From assembly GCA_003164755.1 (NCBI GenBank), contig PLUB01000023.1, forward strand, positions 62,001 to 126,000: DNA of 64,000 nt, given 5' to 3'. A model generated the notes under the pieces. It did not search any database. It was not told where the DNA came from and saw nothing but the letters and a program-made list of their open reading frames with translations. This document shows, piece after piece, positions 40,607-50,170 of the stretch; the stretch's first letter is position 1, and each line of letters opens with the position of its first letter. Source of the stretch: Methanosarcina sp. Lineage in GTDB: Archaea; Halobacteriota; Methanosarcinia; Methanosarcinales; Methanosarcinaceae. Made by a program: the position numbers and the translations under genes.

Positions 40607-41011
40607 TCAGATATTTTCTCCAGCTTCTCCAACGCTTTCAAAAATTTCTTCGATTTCATCGACTTCTTCAGATTTTCTAGCTTCTTCTTCCATTAGTTTT
40701 CCGATCCATTCGCTTAGCCTCCCGCAGTATTCGGGCTCACAGTCACAGCTACAGCCAGTACAAACTGAAAACATTTCCCCTGCAAGTAGGAGGTCGTATT
40801 TCTCCTTAATCTCTTCTTTTGCTCTCAGGAGGTATGTCCTTGCCCCATTTGAGACACCCACTTCACGGATAATAAGGTCTTTATCCAGAAGCTTTTTTAT
40901 GATCCTGGAACATTTTCTGCTGTCTATTTGCAGTTCTTTCCAGATGATATTCTGGAAAACTCCTTCCGTGTGTTTTTTTATGATATCGTATGCTTCTTCT
41001 TCAAGATCCAT
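40607..41011 (-). CDS. Winged-helix protein with C-terminal cysteine cluster
   Basis: I use the ATG at 41011 (MDLEEEAYDIIKKH); the longer frame starts at TTG 41023. The N-terminal 75 residues form a winged helix (KELQIDSRKCSRIIKKLLDK, then a wing with GVSNGARTYLLR). A cluster CTGCSCDCEPEYC, spaced C-x2-C-x-C-x-C-x4-C, follows, then an acidic tail. Winged helix plus Cys cluster recalls the TFE-beta/RPC39 transcription factors, whose cluster binds 4Fe-4S, but this protein is short and the match is only architectural. It follows the Lsm gene by 19 bp on the same strand, so both are probably cotranscribed in an RNA-related operon. Confidence 0.75.
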   Translation of the reverse strand: MDLEEEAYDIIKKHTEGVFQNIIWKELQIDSRKCSRIIKKLLDKDLIIREVGVSNGARTYLLRAKEEIKEKYDLLLAGEMFSVCTGCSCDCEPEYCGRLSEWIGKLMEEEARKSEEVDEIEEIFESVGEAGENI

Positions 41012-41042
41012 AATCCCACACAATGAGATTCCTTGTGAAGTT

Positions 41043-41267
41043 TTATTCTTCGACAGGAGTAATCAGTATGATGTTATTGCCCCGAAGCACTACAGAACCA
41101 AGGGAACGAACTTTTTCTCCTTTTACAATTTCCATGGTATCCACGAGATGCAGGTTCATATAATCATCCACACTCTTAAGAGTACCTTCAAGCAGATTAA
41201 AATCGCCTTTCATTTCTACCTGGATCCTGGATCCAACTATTTTCTGAACTTTTTTATTTGGGAACAA
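41043..41267 (-). CDS. Archaeal Lsm (Sm-like) RNA-binding protein
   Basis: Start is a TTG at 41267 with GAGGGT upstream. The 74 residues show the Sm fold: Sm1 with GTLKSVDDYMNLHLVD (about residues 28-43) and Sm2 with GSVVLRGNNIILITP (about 57-71), the RGNN loop being the RNA-binding signature. Such proteins form hexameric or heptameric rings acting in RNA metabolism. It is the first gene of a two-gene unit with the winged-helix protein. The frame upstream at 41254-41436 overlaps its start and is not supported as a gene. Confidence 0.9.
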   Translation of the reverse strand: MFPNKKVQKIVGSRIQVEMKGDFNLLEGTLKSVDDYMNLHLVDTMEIVKGEKVRSLGSVVLRGNNIILITPVEE

Positions 41268-41597
41268 ATTTAAACCCTCGCTTAATTATTTCTGGTTCCC
41301 GTACTATCGGGTTCCTGCTTTTTATGTTCCAAAGCCAGTACAAGAAAACCTCATCAGAGTAATAATACACTATTTTCAGCATGTTACCCCTATCAAAGGC
41401 TCCTGAAAACAACCGGAAATTATTCTGAATCTTCACTTCACCGACTTTGAGGAAAACTAAAAATTACATACCCTTTACAGAGATATATAACCATCGATAT
41501 CCATAGTTCCTTAAATACTTGTAGTTCAAGTGGCTCTATTCAAAAATAAGATCTCAAGCATCTAAGGCGTATAAGCAACTATTGTATCCTTTATCTT

Positions 41598-41996
41598 TCA
41601 GATGTAACCCTTAATTTCCGTACATTCATCATCATGCTTTGTATATTCTTTATTCGATCTTGGAATCGCTCTTGCGATGGGTCCAAAGACGGACTCGTAT
41701 TCATTTATATGCTGAGTAAGCCAACGGTTAAGTTCAAGAGCAGCAACTGGAGAGAGAATTACTTCAGTTTCAACACGCCTTTCAACAATCCTTGAATCGG
41801 GAACATCCCCGAACATCTTTGGAGTATCGTTGTAAAAACCAATCCTGAAATCATATGGACTATGCCCGCCCGCGGCTCCAATGGCATATATCTGCTTGAA
41901 ACATTCAGCTTTCACAAATTCAATTATAATACCTTTGTTATCATTTTTGAAATCTGCGTTTTCGATATTTTCTCTGGACTCTGGATCCTTGGTCAT
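41598..41996 (-). CDS. DUF3467-like protein
   Basis: GAGGTAA precedes the ATG. The 132-residue protein has SPYDFRIGFYNDTP (about residue 46) and a EVILSPVAALELNRWLTQHI segment followed by YESVFGPI, the order expected in the DUF3467 family (a small domain of unknown function, often with a VVVSP-helix-YE..FG end). Cytoplasmic, no membrane segments. It stands alone, upstream of the Lsm unit on the same strand but separated by 330 bp. No function can be proposed from sequence. Confidence 0.65.
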   Translation of the reverse strand: MTKDPESRENIENADFKNDNKGIIIEFVKAECFKQIYAIGAAGGHSPYDFRIGFYNDTPKMFGDVPDSRIVERRVETEVILSPVAALELNRWLTQHINEYESVFGPIARAIPRSNKEYTKHDDECTEIKGYI

Positions 41997-42500
41997 AAAA
42001 TTACCTCTATTATTCTGCTCTCAAAACGATTTCTTAGATTAAGCTCTAATCTTATATAATTTCTAAGATATCTGGTTTGCAGACTTGCCTGTCTGAGCCA
42101 AACTGTAGTTGTGATATAATTTATATTCTATGATTTATATAGTTACACTTTGCTGCTATTTTTATACTGGTAAATTTGGTTATAAAAGGCTTTCCATATT
42201 TCAAAATTGCAATTTATCTCCGAATTTCACTTGTTTTATTTGTTGTTTTATACAAAGATCAAATTAAAACATTGATAGATTATCTGGTAACATTTTATTA
42301 TTGTCTCTTGTACTATCTTAATTGTGAGTACACTTTTATAATTAATTAAACACAAACAGAGATTACAGCTATAAGCGAAGATAGATTGTCCTTGCATACC
42401 TTGAAGAAAAATAGGAGAAAAAAAGAATATTCCCTATTTCATACTCGGTTCAGTCACCATAATCAGAATTGAAGCTATTGAACATACATCCCATTGATGA

Positions 42501-42522
42501 ACACATGTATACATACATGTGT
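42501..42522. promoter_or_regulatory. Perfect 9-bp inverted repeat
   Basis: ACACATGTA-taca-TACATGTGT, a perfect palindrome with a 4-base centre in a spacer. It could be an operator for a dimeric regulator; the target gene is unknown. Confidence 0.3.
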
Positions 42523-42757
42523 AATTCTAGTTATCTATTTGACTACGTTATCATTGGTCATCGGCTCGGGATTTTTCTTTCCTTATAATCTCGATTTCAA
42601 AGCAAAAATTAGTTACAAGTTTTGATCACTTAAATTGAAATCTGTATGATATTTAAACTTTACATTATGAATAATTTAAAAAGTTTGACAATCGATGTAA
42701 TTTAGCACGATTCCTTACTTAACCGATGAACGTGAAATTCAATTACACATTAACTTT

Positions 42758-42779
42758 ATAGGATGGTACTTCATCCTAT
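42758..42779. promoter_or_regulatory. Perfect 8-bp inverted repeat upstream of membrane protein
   Basis: ATAGGATG-gtactt-CATCCTAT. It lies about 50 bp upstream of a TATA-like box for the gene at 42861, a reasonable place for an operator. Confidence 0.35.
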
Positions 42780-42827
42780 CTGTAGAATCAAATTCAATTT
42801 GAAGACATTCTCTAACGAATAGACAAT

Positions 42828-42838
42828 ATTTATATATA
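42828..42838 (+). promoter_or_regulatory. TATA-like box, probable leaderless transcript
   Basis: The run ATTTATATATA is centred about 28 bases before the ATG at 42861, and no SD is visible, so the mRNA may begin at or near the start codon. Confidence 0.45.
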
Positions 42839-42860
42839 GATTAAGTACATTTAAATCACA

Positions 42861-43292
42861 ATGCTTCTTTTTGGACATATTGGCGTTACATTGGGAATAT
42901 TTTTTGGATTTTTATTTTTCATACCACAATTGCAGACTATTATAGATCCAACATATATAGTCATTGGATCGCTTCTTCCAGACTTAATTGATAAACCTAT
43001 TGGAATAATCATCTATTCTTCTACCATTGCAAACGGACGGACGATAGCTCATACATTGCTATTTTCTTTTACCCTTTTTCTTACAGGGTTATACTTTTAC
43101 GATAAAAGAGGAGATATCAAAGTCCTTACCCTTGCTTCATGTTCTATTTTTCACCTTATGGAGGATCAGATGTGGGCATCTCCTCGAACTTTATTTTGGC
43201 CTTTCCTAGGATTGCGGTTCCGCAAAAATCCGAATCATACTGGACTAAAATACTTATTAATGCTTTTTAAAAGATCTTTTAAAGAATTATAA
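42861..43292 (+). CDS. DUF457-like membrane metal-dependent hydrolase
   Basis: The 143-residue protein has 3-4 hydrophobic helices and the sparse polar motifs of the YdjM/DUF457 family: FGHIGVTLG near the start (His), GSLLPDLIDKPIG (about residue 37), NGRTIAHTLLFSF (about 58) and FHLMEDQMWASP (about 94). The conserved His/Asp/Glu residues are thought to bind metal in the membrane, but the reaction is not established. It is somewhat short, ending soon after the fourth motif. A TATA box at the right spacing and lack of an SD suggest a leaderless transcript. Orphan. Confidence 0.7.
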   Translation: MLLFGHIGVTLGIFFGFLFFIPQLQTIIDPTYIVIGSLLPDLIDKPIGIIIYSSTIANGRTIAHTLLFSFTLFLTGLYFYDKRGDIKVLTLASCSIFHLMEDQMWASPRTLFWPFLGLRFRKNPNHTGLKYLLMLFKRSFKEL

Positions 43293-43539
43293 AACGACTA
43301 TCTTTATCATTTGCTATTGGACAATAATATTTCATGCACATATTTGAATATTATATCTAGTTATTTTATAACATCTTATACATATATACTAGTACTAACA
43401 ACGCTATTTAACGTTTTGTAAATTAAACGCATCGTAGTGCACCGAAAGTTCTGCAAATTATGAATTACTCTGTATTTTTTTTCACCACAAAAAATAGCAT
43501 CTATCTTTTTACTGATGTATAGGTTTTGATAAAACCAGT

Positions 43540-44076
43540 TCAGAATGCGCCTGGGTTAATAGTCGCGACTTTCACACCATAGGGCTCAAGCTCTTCTTTC
43601 ATTGCCCAAGCAATGGCTTCGATAGCATGCTTAGTAGCGCAATAAGTTCCTACAAACGGTACCTTAAAAATTCCAGCCACCGATGAAATCCAGATAACCT
43701 TACCATGGCCTTGTTTTATCATTTTATGCACAAAGCCCTGCGTCAGCTCTAGATGACTGAACACATTTGTCTCAAATGATTCACGTACTCTTTCCATAGG
43801 TATATCGATCATTGCACCACTTTCCATAATTCCGGCATTATTAACCAGAATATCAATATCATAAGTCAGTGCATGCTGCTGATCGATATAATCTCGAATA
43901 TCGAGCTTAACTACTTCAATATCGATAGCTTGTTCTTTGGCTTCACATCTTAAATCCCACACCTGAAACCAGATTTGTGCAGCAGCAATAACTTTATGAC
44001 CTGCTTTGGCCAAACCAAATGCTATCCCTTTTCCCAAACCGTGCCCAGCATCAGTAATGAGTATTGTCTTGCTCAT
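43540..44076 (-). pseudogene. Short-chain dehydrogenase, C-terminally truncated
   Basis: From the ATG at 44076 (AAGGA upstream) the frame reads TILITDAGHGLGKGIAFGLA (cofactor-binding Gly motif in TDAGHGLG form), DILVNNAGIMESG (NAG motif), ISSVAGIFKV and the catalytic GTYCATKHAIEA (YxxxK), then VATINPGAF and a TGA at 43540-43542 where the family has Arg (PGAFRTGF). TGFIKTY follows the stop in frame, then similarity ends. The family usually has 250-280 residues, so about 70-90 are missing. The active-site residues survive, but the substrate-loop end does not. Probably inactive. Confidence 0.75.
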
Positions 44077-44142
44077 AATCTTGTCCTTATTGCAAACTAT
44101 TCTATTGACCACGCCTTCTGTTCCATTCCAGAGGATTCCGAT

Positions 44143-44496
44143 TTATCTCTTCAAATGAGGCTTATATCCATAATGAGTATACACACGATCTAGTTCCTCG
44201 TGAGTTAACGATGATTTATCTTTGTCAAAACCCTCTGCTTTTTCCAGAACTGTTTTATCGACATTAAGAGTGCAATCGTGTCCATCTTGGCTAAATTTGA
44301 AAGCTTCCATAGGTATAGCAAATAGTTTATCACCTATACCCATCAGATATCCGCCAAAAGAAAGCACCACGTAAGCTACTCGGGTACTTTCCATATCAAT
44401 CATTAGGTCTTCAATCTTTCCGAGATGTTCTCCAGAACTATTGACGACCTTTGCTCCTCGCATTGTGTGTGCTGGTAGATACGTTGAATCAGCCAT
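44143..44496 (-). CDS. PRC-barrel domain protein
   Basis: AGAGGTTA precedes the ATG. The 117 residues begin with HTMRGAKVVNSSGEHLGKIE and DLMIDMESTRVAYVVLSFGG, the PRC-barrel beta pattern, then KLFAIPMEAFKFS and a VLEKAEGFDKDKSSLTHEEL tail shared with the next gene. The domain acts in RNA processing proteins and photosynthetic reaction centres; single-domain archaeal versions have unknown roles. It is clustered with a two-domain relative and a DUF1269 gene on the same strand, so a shared stress or envelope module is plausible. Confidence 0.8.
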   Translation of the reverse strand: MADSTYLPAHTMRGAKVVNSSGEHLGKIEDLMIDMESTRVAYVVLSFGGYLMGIGDKLFAIPMEAFKFSQDGHDCTLNVDKTVLEKAEGFDKDKSSLTHEELDRVYTHYGYKPHLKR

Positions 44497-44746
44497 ATTC
44501 TTAACCTCTTAGTTATTCTCCTGTACCAAATGCCATTTAGAGTTTAAGCTCATCTTCGTTTGAAAGAGCGATGCGTATTATTTTTGCATTTAAACGTGTT
44601 CAGTCTTTCAAGAGCTTTGTCTCATTCCACTTTGAAATTAATAGACTAGCACATGATAAAATGTAGGGATTTATCAAAATCCTCTTAATGTTAGATATCC
44701 AGGTAAACGATCTGGATACTTAACAAATTCCAAGTTTGTTTTTTGT

Positions 44747-45505
44747 CTAACTTATATATTTTTTTGATTTCCAATATGGTTGAATTTTAAAGTGTGCATA
44801 TACCTTAGCTAATTTATGGCGGGTTAAAGACCATTCTTCTTTATCAAAACCTTCAGCTTTTTCTAGGACAGATTTGTCAATCTTAAGAATATAATCCCAC
44901 CCATCCGATTCGAGAGCTTCCCAAGGGATAGCAAATAATTTATTACCTATACCAAGAAAACCACCAAAAGAAAGTACTTCATATGCGATTCTTCCCATAC
45001 CCACATCAATCATCAACTCTTCAATCTTTCCAAGGTGTTCTTTTTTGACATTGATAACCTGAGATCCCTTTATTGTAGTTGTTGACAAAAAAATTTCATT
45101 ATCCATATCCTGCGTTTCTTCAACTATTCCCATTTTAGTTTCCCAATAAGGTTGAATTTCAAAGTGTGCATATACCTTGGCTAATTCATCGCGGGTTAAA
45201 GACCATTCTTCTTTATCAAAACCTTCCATTTTTTCTAGAACAGATTTCTCAATTCTCAGGATATAATCGCCCCTACTTGACTCAAGAACTTCCCAAGGGA
45301 TGGCAAATAATTTATTACCTATACCAAGAAAACCACCAAAAGAAAGTACTGCATATGCTATTTTTCCGTTATCTGGATCAATCATCATTTCTTCAAGCAT
45401 TCCAAGGTGTTCTTCACTGACATTGGTAACTTTAGACCCCTTGATTGTAGTTGTTGGCAAAAAAGTTTCATTTTCCATAACCTGCGTTTCTTCCACTATT
45501 CCCAT
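44747..45505 (-). CDS. Tandem PRC-barrel protein
   Basis: AAGGAG precedes the ATG. Two near-identical PRC-barrel halves (about residues 1-125 and 126-252), each starting MGIVEETQ and holding TTTIKGS, EHLG, LSFGGFLGIGNKLFAIPWE, SVLEK, EGFDKEEWSLTR and KVYAHFxIQPYW. It looks like an in-frame fusion of two copies of a gene like the one at 44143, with the inner MGIVEETQDMDNE marking the old start of copy two. High similarity implies a recent duplication. The role of the domain here is unknown. Confidence 0.85.
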   Translation of the reverse strand: MGIVEETQVMENETFLPTTTIKGSKVTNVSEEHLGMLEEMMIDPDNGKIAYAVLSFGGFLGIGNKLFAIPWEVLESSRGDYILRIEKSVLEKMEGFDKEEWSLTRDELAKVYAHFEIQPYWETKMGIVEETQDMDNEIFLSTTTIKGSQVINVKKEHLGKIEELMIDVGMGRIAYEVLSFGGFLGIGNKLFAIPWEALESDGWDYILKIDKSVLEKAEGFDKEEWSLTRHKLAKVYAHFKIQPYWKSKKYIS

Positions 45506-45671
45506 ATTCTACAACTCCTTAATTATTCACCAGTACAAAATGCTGCTTTAGGTTCTTCTTAATCTTTTCTGGTAAAAGATGTTCTTTGCTCTTATAATCG
45601 ATTTTTTAAAAAAAGGTGTTTTACCAAAGAGTTTTCTCCAGGGTAAAACTTAATTTTGTTCTTAGCTAACT

Positions 45672-46160
45672 TCATTCTTCAGCAAAGGCTGTACGCATCT
45701 TTTCTTCTTCTTCCTTGGATAGGTTGGTAGCAATGATTTCAAACTTTGATTGCTTCATAGCCTCTACTACCCTATCTTCAACGGCATCGCTAGTCATAAG
45801 AAAGAGAGCTGAAGTTCCTTCAGTCACTTTGCTACGGATAGATTTTATGAAATCTTCATCGATCCCCATATGCTTCATTGAACCCACTACCGCACCTAAC
45901 GCAGCCCCAGCGACTAGACCAACCAAAGGAATAAAAAAGAGAATACCGAATAATAACCCCCAAAAAGCGCCACTAAGTGCACCTATGCGAGTTAAATAGA
46001 TCAAATGCTTTGTTTTTGGTTTAGTTTTTCCCCGAGGCCAGGTGACTATAGCCGCATCATGTAGCTTAATCATTTGTTGCTTACTTAAGTTCTCAATCAC
46101 TTCAAGTTCATTTTCTGCACCATCAGAGGTGTCAAACTTAAGAACTGTTAAAGTTGCCAT
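45672..46160 (-). CDS. DUF1269 membrane protein
   Basis: I place the start at 46160 because AAAGGAG lies upstream of that ATG (the frame opens at 46178). The roughly 162 residues: a soluble part MATLTVLKFDTSDGAENELE, a Gly/Ala-rich hydrophobic hairpin (GALSGAFWGLLFGILFFIPL and GLVAGAALGAVVGSM), then IDEDFIKSIRSKV and SALFLMTSDAVEDRVVEAMK, a conserved C-terminal pattern. This matches DUF1269 proteins, small membrane-associated proteins often next to stress or PRC-barrel genes. Function unknown. It likely shares regulation with the downstream PRC-barrel genes on the same strand. Confidence 0.8.
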   Translation of the reverse strand: MATLTVLKFDTSDGAENELEVIENLSKQQMIKLHDAAIVTWPRGKTKPKTKHLIYLTRIGALSGAFWGLLFGILFFIPLVGLVAGAALGAVVGSMKHMGIDEDFIKSIRSKVTEGTSALFLMTSDAVEDRVVEAMKQSKFEIIATNLSKEEEEKMRTAFAEE

Positions 46161-46426
46161 TACTGAAACTCCTTTCATGCATTCATATTTATTTCTCGGT
46201 TTGGTTTATCGTACCAGCTCGCCGACATTATACTCTTGCAAGTATATTTAATTCGAAATACCTCACAAAAGATTTTCACAATCAAAAAATTAAATATTAA
46301 CACTTTATTTTAATATCCCAGAGTCTTCAGAATATAACATCATGTTTCAAGTGCACTCTGAGACCTTTAGCTTCTGTTCAGATAAGCTGACGGTCTCGAT
46401 AGGGTGCTGCAAGGCGCATCTAATGC

Positions 46427-48757
46427 TTAGTCCAAGTTGAAAGCTGCCGCAGCAAGCTTCTCGAGGTCTAAGTACTGTGCTTTTTCGACAGTGACTCCGA
46501 CGCCTTGGATCTTTCCGCCCTTGAACTTTCCAGGTGGTTTATATTCTTGGCTGACAGCATCACCGCTATCATATCCAACGCAGAGACCATCACCACAAAG
46601 CGTAAACATGCCCACCTGTGCACGCATTGGACCCTCTGCAACGACCTTGTCATTGACAAAAAGCTTAGTCGTGCCAAGAGACTCTTTGTTTGGGCCTACT
46701 TTCTTTCTAGTAAACTCCATACCGAGTGTGTATTTACCAGGATTTAGCGTGGGTGAGACGAACTGCTGTTCAGGCTTGATGCCAAGGAAGTTGTAAACGT
46801 AGTACAGCTTCTTGTCCTTAATGAAAAGCGCATGACCGCCGAAGCGCGAACCGTGGGCAAAGATCACGCCCGAGCAGTTTGGATCGGTGATTTCGACGTT
46901 TGCGAGGATCTTGTACGAACGACCACGTGTGTTAACGGCAACACTTTCCGGGATCGCTGCCGTTTCAGGATAGTAGATATACCTCTCTCGCAGCGGTTCA
47001 TCGGTAGGTCGTTCAATTAGGACTATTTACAAAGCGCTGCGGTCGTCGAGCGGCAGTACAAGATTCTTTTCCGCCTCCTCGAACCAGACTTTAATTAGAG
47101 CCTGAAGCTTCTCAGGATACTCTTTTGCTAAGTCCTCCGACTCTGAGCGATCTGCTTGCACATTGTAGAGTTCCCACTGGTCTTTGTCGAAGTTACCTTT
47201 TCCAGTCAGTGGAGTATGAAGTGCAGCAGCCCTCCACCCCTCCTCCCAGATTCCACGGGTACCGAGCATAGCATAATACTGACGCTTCTTTTGTGTCGGA
47301 GCATCGGGCTTCGCATCGAAAGTGTAGCGCATCGAGACATCGGCTAGCGGGTACTGCTCCACTCCTTTATAGACCTTGGGCATCTCCAGCCCGCATATAT
47401 CCAGAATTGTCGGGACGATATCGGTGGAATGGTGATACTGATGCCGGACCTCCCCCCGCGCCTTGATACATTTTGGCCACGAAATTACCAGCGGATCGCA
47501 GGTGCCACCCGAATATTCTGAATAGCGCTTGAACATCTTGAACGGCGTCGAGAAGGCGACGGCCCAGCCGGTAGGATAATGGTTATATGTTTCCGGGCTG
47601 CCTAGCACGTCCAGATACTTCATGTTCTCTGACAAGGAATCAGGGTAGCCGTTGAAGAATTTGTTCTCGTTGACCGATCCGTTGGGGCTGCCTTCTCCGG
47701 AGGCGCCATTGTCTGCTGCGTAGAGGACGACAGTGTTGTCGAGTTGGCCGCTCTCCTCCAGGTAGTCGATTATGCGACCCACCTGAGCGTCCGTATATTC
47801 TGAGAATCCCGCATGGACCTCGGCCATGCGCGAGAATAGTTTCTTCTCGTCAATATTGAGCGAATCCCAGGGACGCACGAAATCTGTAGGGTTCGCTAAC
47901 TCATCCGGCAGCGGGTTAATTGGGGTGAGCGTAGTTTCCTTTGGCAGGATTCCCTTCTCAATCATGCGCTTAAGGACCCACTCCCGATAAGCTTCGTAGC
48001 CGTCATCGAACTTACCCTTATATTTGTCAATGTATTCCTGCGGAGCATGGTGAGGGGCGTGGTTGGCGCCTGGACAGAACCACATGAACCACGGCTTTGA
48101 GGGGTGACTGGCTTTTTGATCTCGTATCATTTTTATGGCCTGGTCAGCTAGGTCCTTTGAGAGGTGGTAGCCATCCTCAGGGAAGTAAGGCTGGTCGATG
48201 AACCGGTTGTCTTCGACGAGGTTTGGATACCATTGGTTTGTCTCGCCACCAATGAAACCATAGAAGCGATCGAACCCCTTCTGGAGAGGCCATTGCTTTC
48301 GACTTGCGCCCGGGGCTACGTCTTGCTCTGCGACGTTGTGATTCTTACCCACCCAGAAGGTGCTCCAGCCGCCATCTTGGAGGATCTGTCCAATCGTAGC
48401 GCACTCATCGGGGATGCGACCGTGCGCACCGGGAAATCCATTTGCCCCCTCGGTGACGCAGGCCATGCCGTTGACGTGATGGTTTCGCCCGGTCAGCATA
48501 GTGGAGCGGGTTGGTGAGCAAAGCGCAGTCGTATGCCATTGTGAATATGCCAAACCTCGGTCTGCCAACATCTGCAGTGTCGGCATGTTGATCCTCCCGC
48601 AGAATGGTGACCAGGCAGCAAGACCGGTATCATCGTACAGAATGAACAGAATGTTAGGCGCTCCCTCAGGAGCTTTGGTTGGTGTATACGGTTCCCAGTC
48701 CGCTACAGAATCGCGAACATCAAGTTTGATGACGCCCTTAAAAGGTTTCTTAGTCAT
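46427..48757 (-). pseudogene. Arylsulfatase interrupted by one in-frame TAA
   Basis: A single frame of 777 codons spans both parts, and the only interruption is TAA at 47027-47029. The N-terminal 576 residues contain the formylglycine-type site LCSPTRSTMLTGRN (about residue 80), NILFILYDDTG, YAADNGASGEGSPNGS and WAVAFSTPFKMFKRYS; the 199 after the stop continue without a gap (IVLIERPTDEPLRERYIYYP to the C-terminus). Family members have Glu at the stop position (GAA to TAA, one base). It would hydrolyse sulfate esters. GC is clearly higher than the rest of the window, and GAGGG precedes the ATG, suggesting acquisition from bacteria. No maturase gene is nearby. The first 576 residues might still fold, but without the C-terminal domain. 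Confidence 0.88.
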
Positions 48758-48781
48758 TCTTTGCCCTCGTTTGTTAGTACA

Positions 48782-48809
48782 ACGGGCTATCTCATGGAAG
48801 ATAGCCCGT
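48782..48809. terminator. Strong GC-rich hairpin upstream of the arylsulfatase
   Basis: ACGGGCTATCT-catgga-AGATAGCCCGT is a perfect 11-bp inverted repeat followed by a T-rich run on the plus strand. It resembles a bacterial intrinsic terminator and lies 25 bp upstream of the sulfatase start, so it may have come in with that gene or act in its leader. Confidence 0.5.
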
Positions 48810-49606
48810 ACGGTTGTTTTTCGCTTATATTGAGAATTTATATACTATGTCCAAAGGTTTTAAATGAAACTTACTAGATTCCACAAGTGCGGAAAGTAGT
48901 GTAGGCAAAAAAGATAAAAATACACGGGGCTGGAGTAACCCCCAATTTTAATTATTAAGCTCATTACAAGCTCTATACAATATCATTTTTAGTATTTTCT
49001 TCGTTTTCTGATACATACTGGCGGGGATTATATACATCAAATCAACAATGAGCCATTCTCAGGCGTTTTGAGACGCTTTTATGGGTGGGGCGATGGAAAT
49101 TCATAGGACATTAGATAAAAGTCTCCCTAGTAACCTCAGAATAAGTCATTGTTTAGATAAAATTAAACCCCCCTGATTTTACTGCAATATAGCGATAGGT
49201 AGTCATGAGATATTTTTCATATATTTTTATCACTTTAACAGGATATACATCAAGTTCGGAGAGAACGGAAGAATGGAAGATTTACTTAGATTTTTAGTAA
49301 AATCTATATATATTCCTAGCTATTTAGTTCAAGTTTGTATTATTTAGGGTATATACGATATATTTATATAATTAATTAAATCTAGTTATAATTATAGGGT
49401 TCTCTTCAAACCTTCAATCAAATCTACTCATGGGCTGCAGGCAACGACTTTCACCAGTTAACAAGATCAACTTTTTTTGGCATTTCAGGTTAGCCTGTTT
49501 ACCCCAACTCATTAAATAAATTGGAAGAAAATAGATTGTGGGAGCTCTGATCTGATGTTTTATCTATGATATATACATATCCACATTAATTTTATTGTTG
49601 GGATCG
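48810..49606. other. Spacer
   Basis: No gene. AT-rich. It marks the boundary between the GC-rich arylsulfatase and the mobile-element remnant. Confidence 0.4.
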
Positions 49607-49960
49607 TTATTTGGCTATTAAGGCGTGTGTTTTTAAAGTGGGATACCCTTCATAGCAATTGTTGCATAACACAGTCACAGTGGGACTCTTACCTCTTTGT
49701 CTTACAGTTTTTATCATCCCACATTTTTCTAACTCATCCAAAGCTTTCGGAAAAGCCCAATCAGGGATAGGTAGAAATGAGTTTATACCCTTCAGGGTGA
49801 CTACTAAATCTTTAGATTTTTTCACCCCTTTTAAGTGCCAAATGTACATAGCAACTCTATATGTATGCCCCACTGAATTGGAAGGTAACTTTACAATCCA
49901 TTCTGAAGGCATTTGTGATATGAAGGATCCTTTTATTTTCTCTTTAGGATTCACCAGCAT
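49607..49960 (-). CDS. Hypothetical winged-helix-like protein of mobile remnant
   Basis: I use the ATG at 49960, which has GGGAGT upstream; the frame opens at 49990. The protein is about 117 residues. The region FPKALDELEKCGMIKTVRQR with GKSPTVTVL resembles the recognition helix and wing of a winged-helix fold, and CNNCYEG follows. Such proteins are common in plasmid and virus-derived segments. It lies 210 bp beyond the end of the disrupted polymerase, on the same strand, so it probably came with that element. Confidence 0.6.
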   Translation of the reverse strand: MLVNPKEKIKGSFISQMPSEWIVKLPSNSVGHTYRVAMYIWHLKGVKKSKDLVVTLKGINSFLPIPDWAFPKALDELEKCGMIKTVRQRGKSPTVTVLCNNCYEGYPTLKTHALIAK

Positions 49961-50170
49961 TATCTTACTCCCATTTAATATTATTATCAAATATTAAGAA
50001 GAAATAAAGAAGATATATTAAAGAAATATAAGTAGCAAAACCGAGATCATGAGACTTTAGAATTTTGCTGTACAGCTAATTAATATGGCTCTACAGCGAA
50101 ATTGGGATTAGGTTCTACAGCTAAATTGAAAAGTCTGTCCAGGATCTTTCAGCCTCATTTATGGTGGGTT

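Larger units (their letters stand above)
41997..42860. other. Spacer with two perfect palindromes
   Basis: No gene. Perfect inverted repeats at 42501-42522 and 42758-42779 are listed separately; the second is 80 bp upstream of the membrane protein gene. Confidence 0.5.

Noticed and set aside
41254-41436. 60-codon frame upstream of the Lsm gene
   Set aside because: It overlaps the Lsm start by 14 bases and has no SD or recognisable content.
46437-46796. 119-codon plus frame opposite the sulfatase C-terminus
   Set aside because: GC-rich antisense shadow of a conserved enzyme domain.
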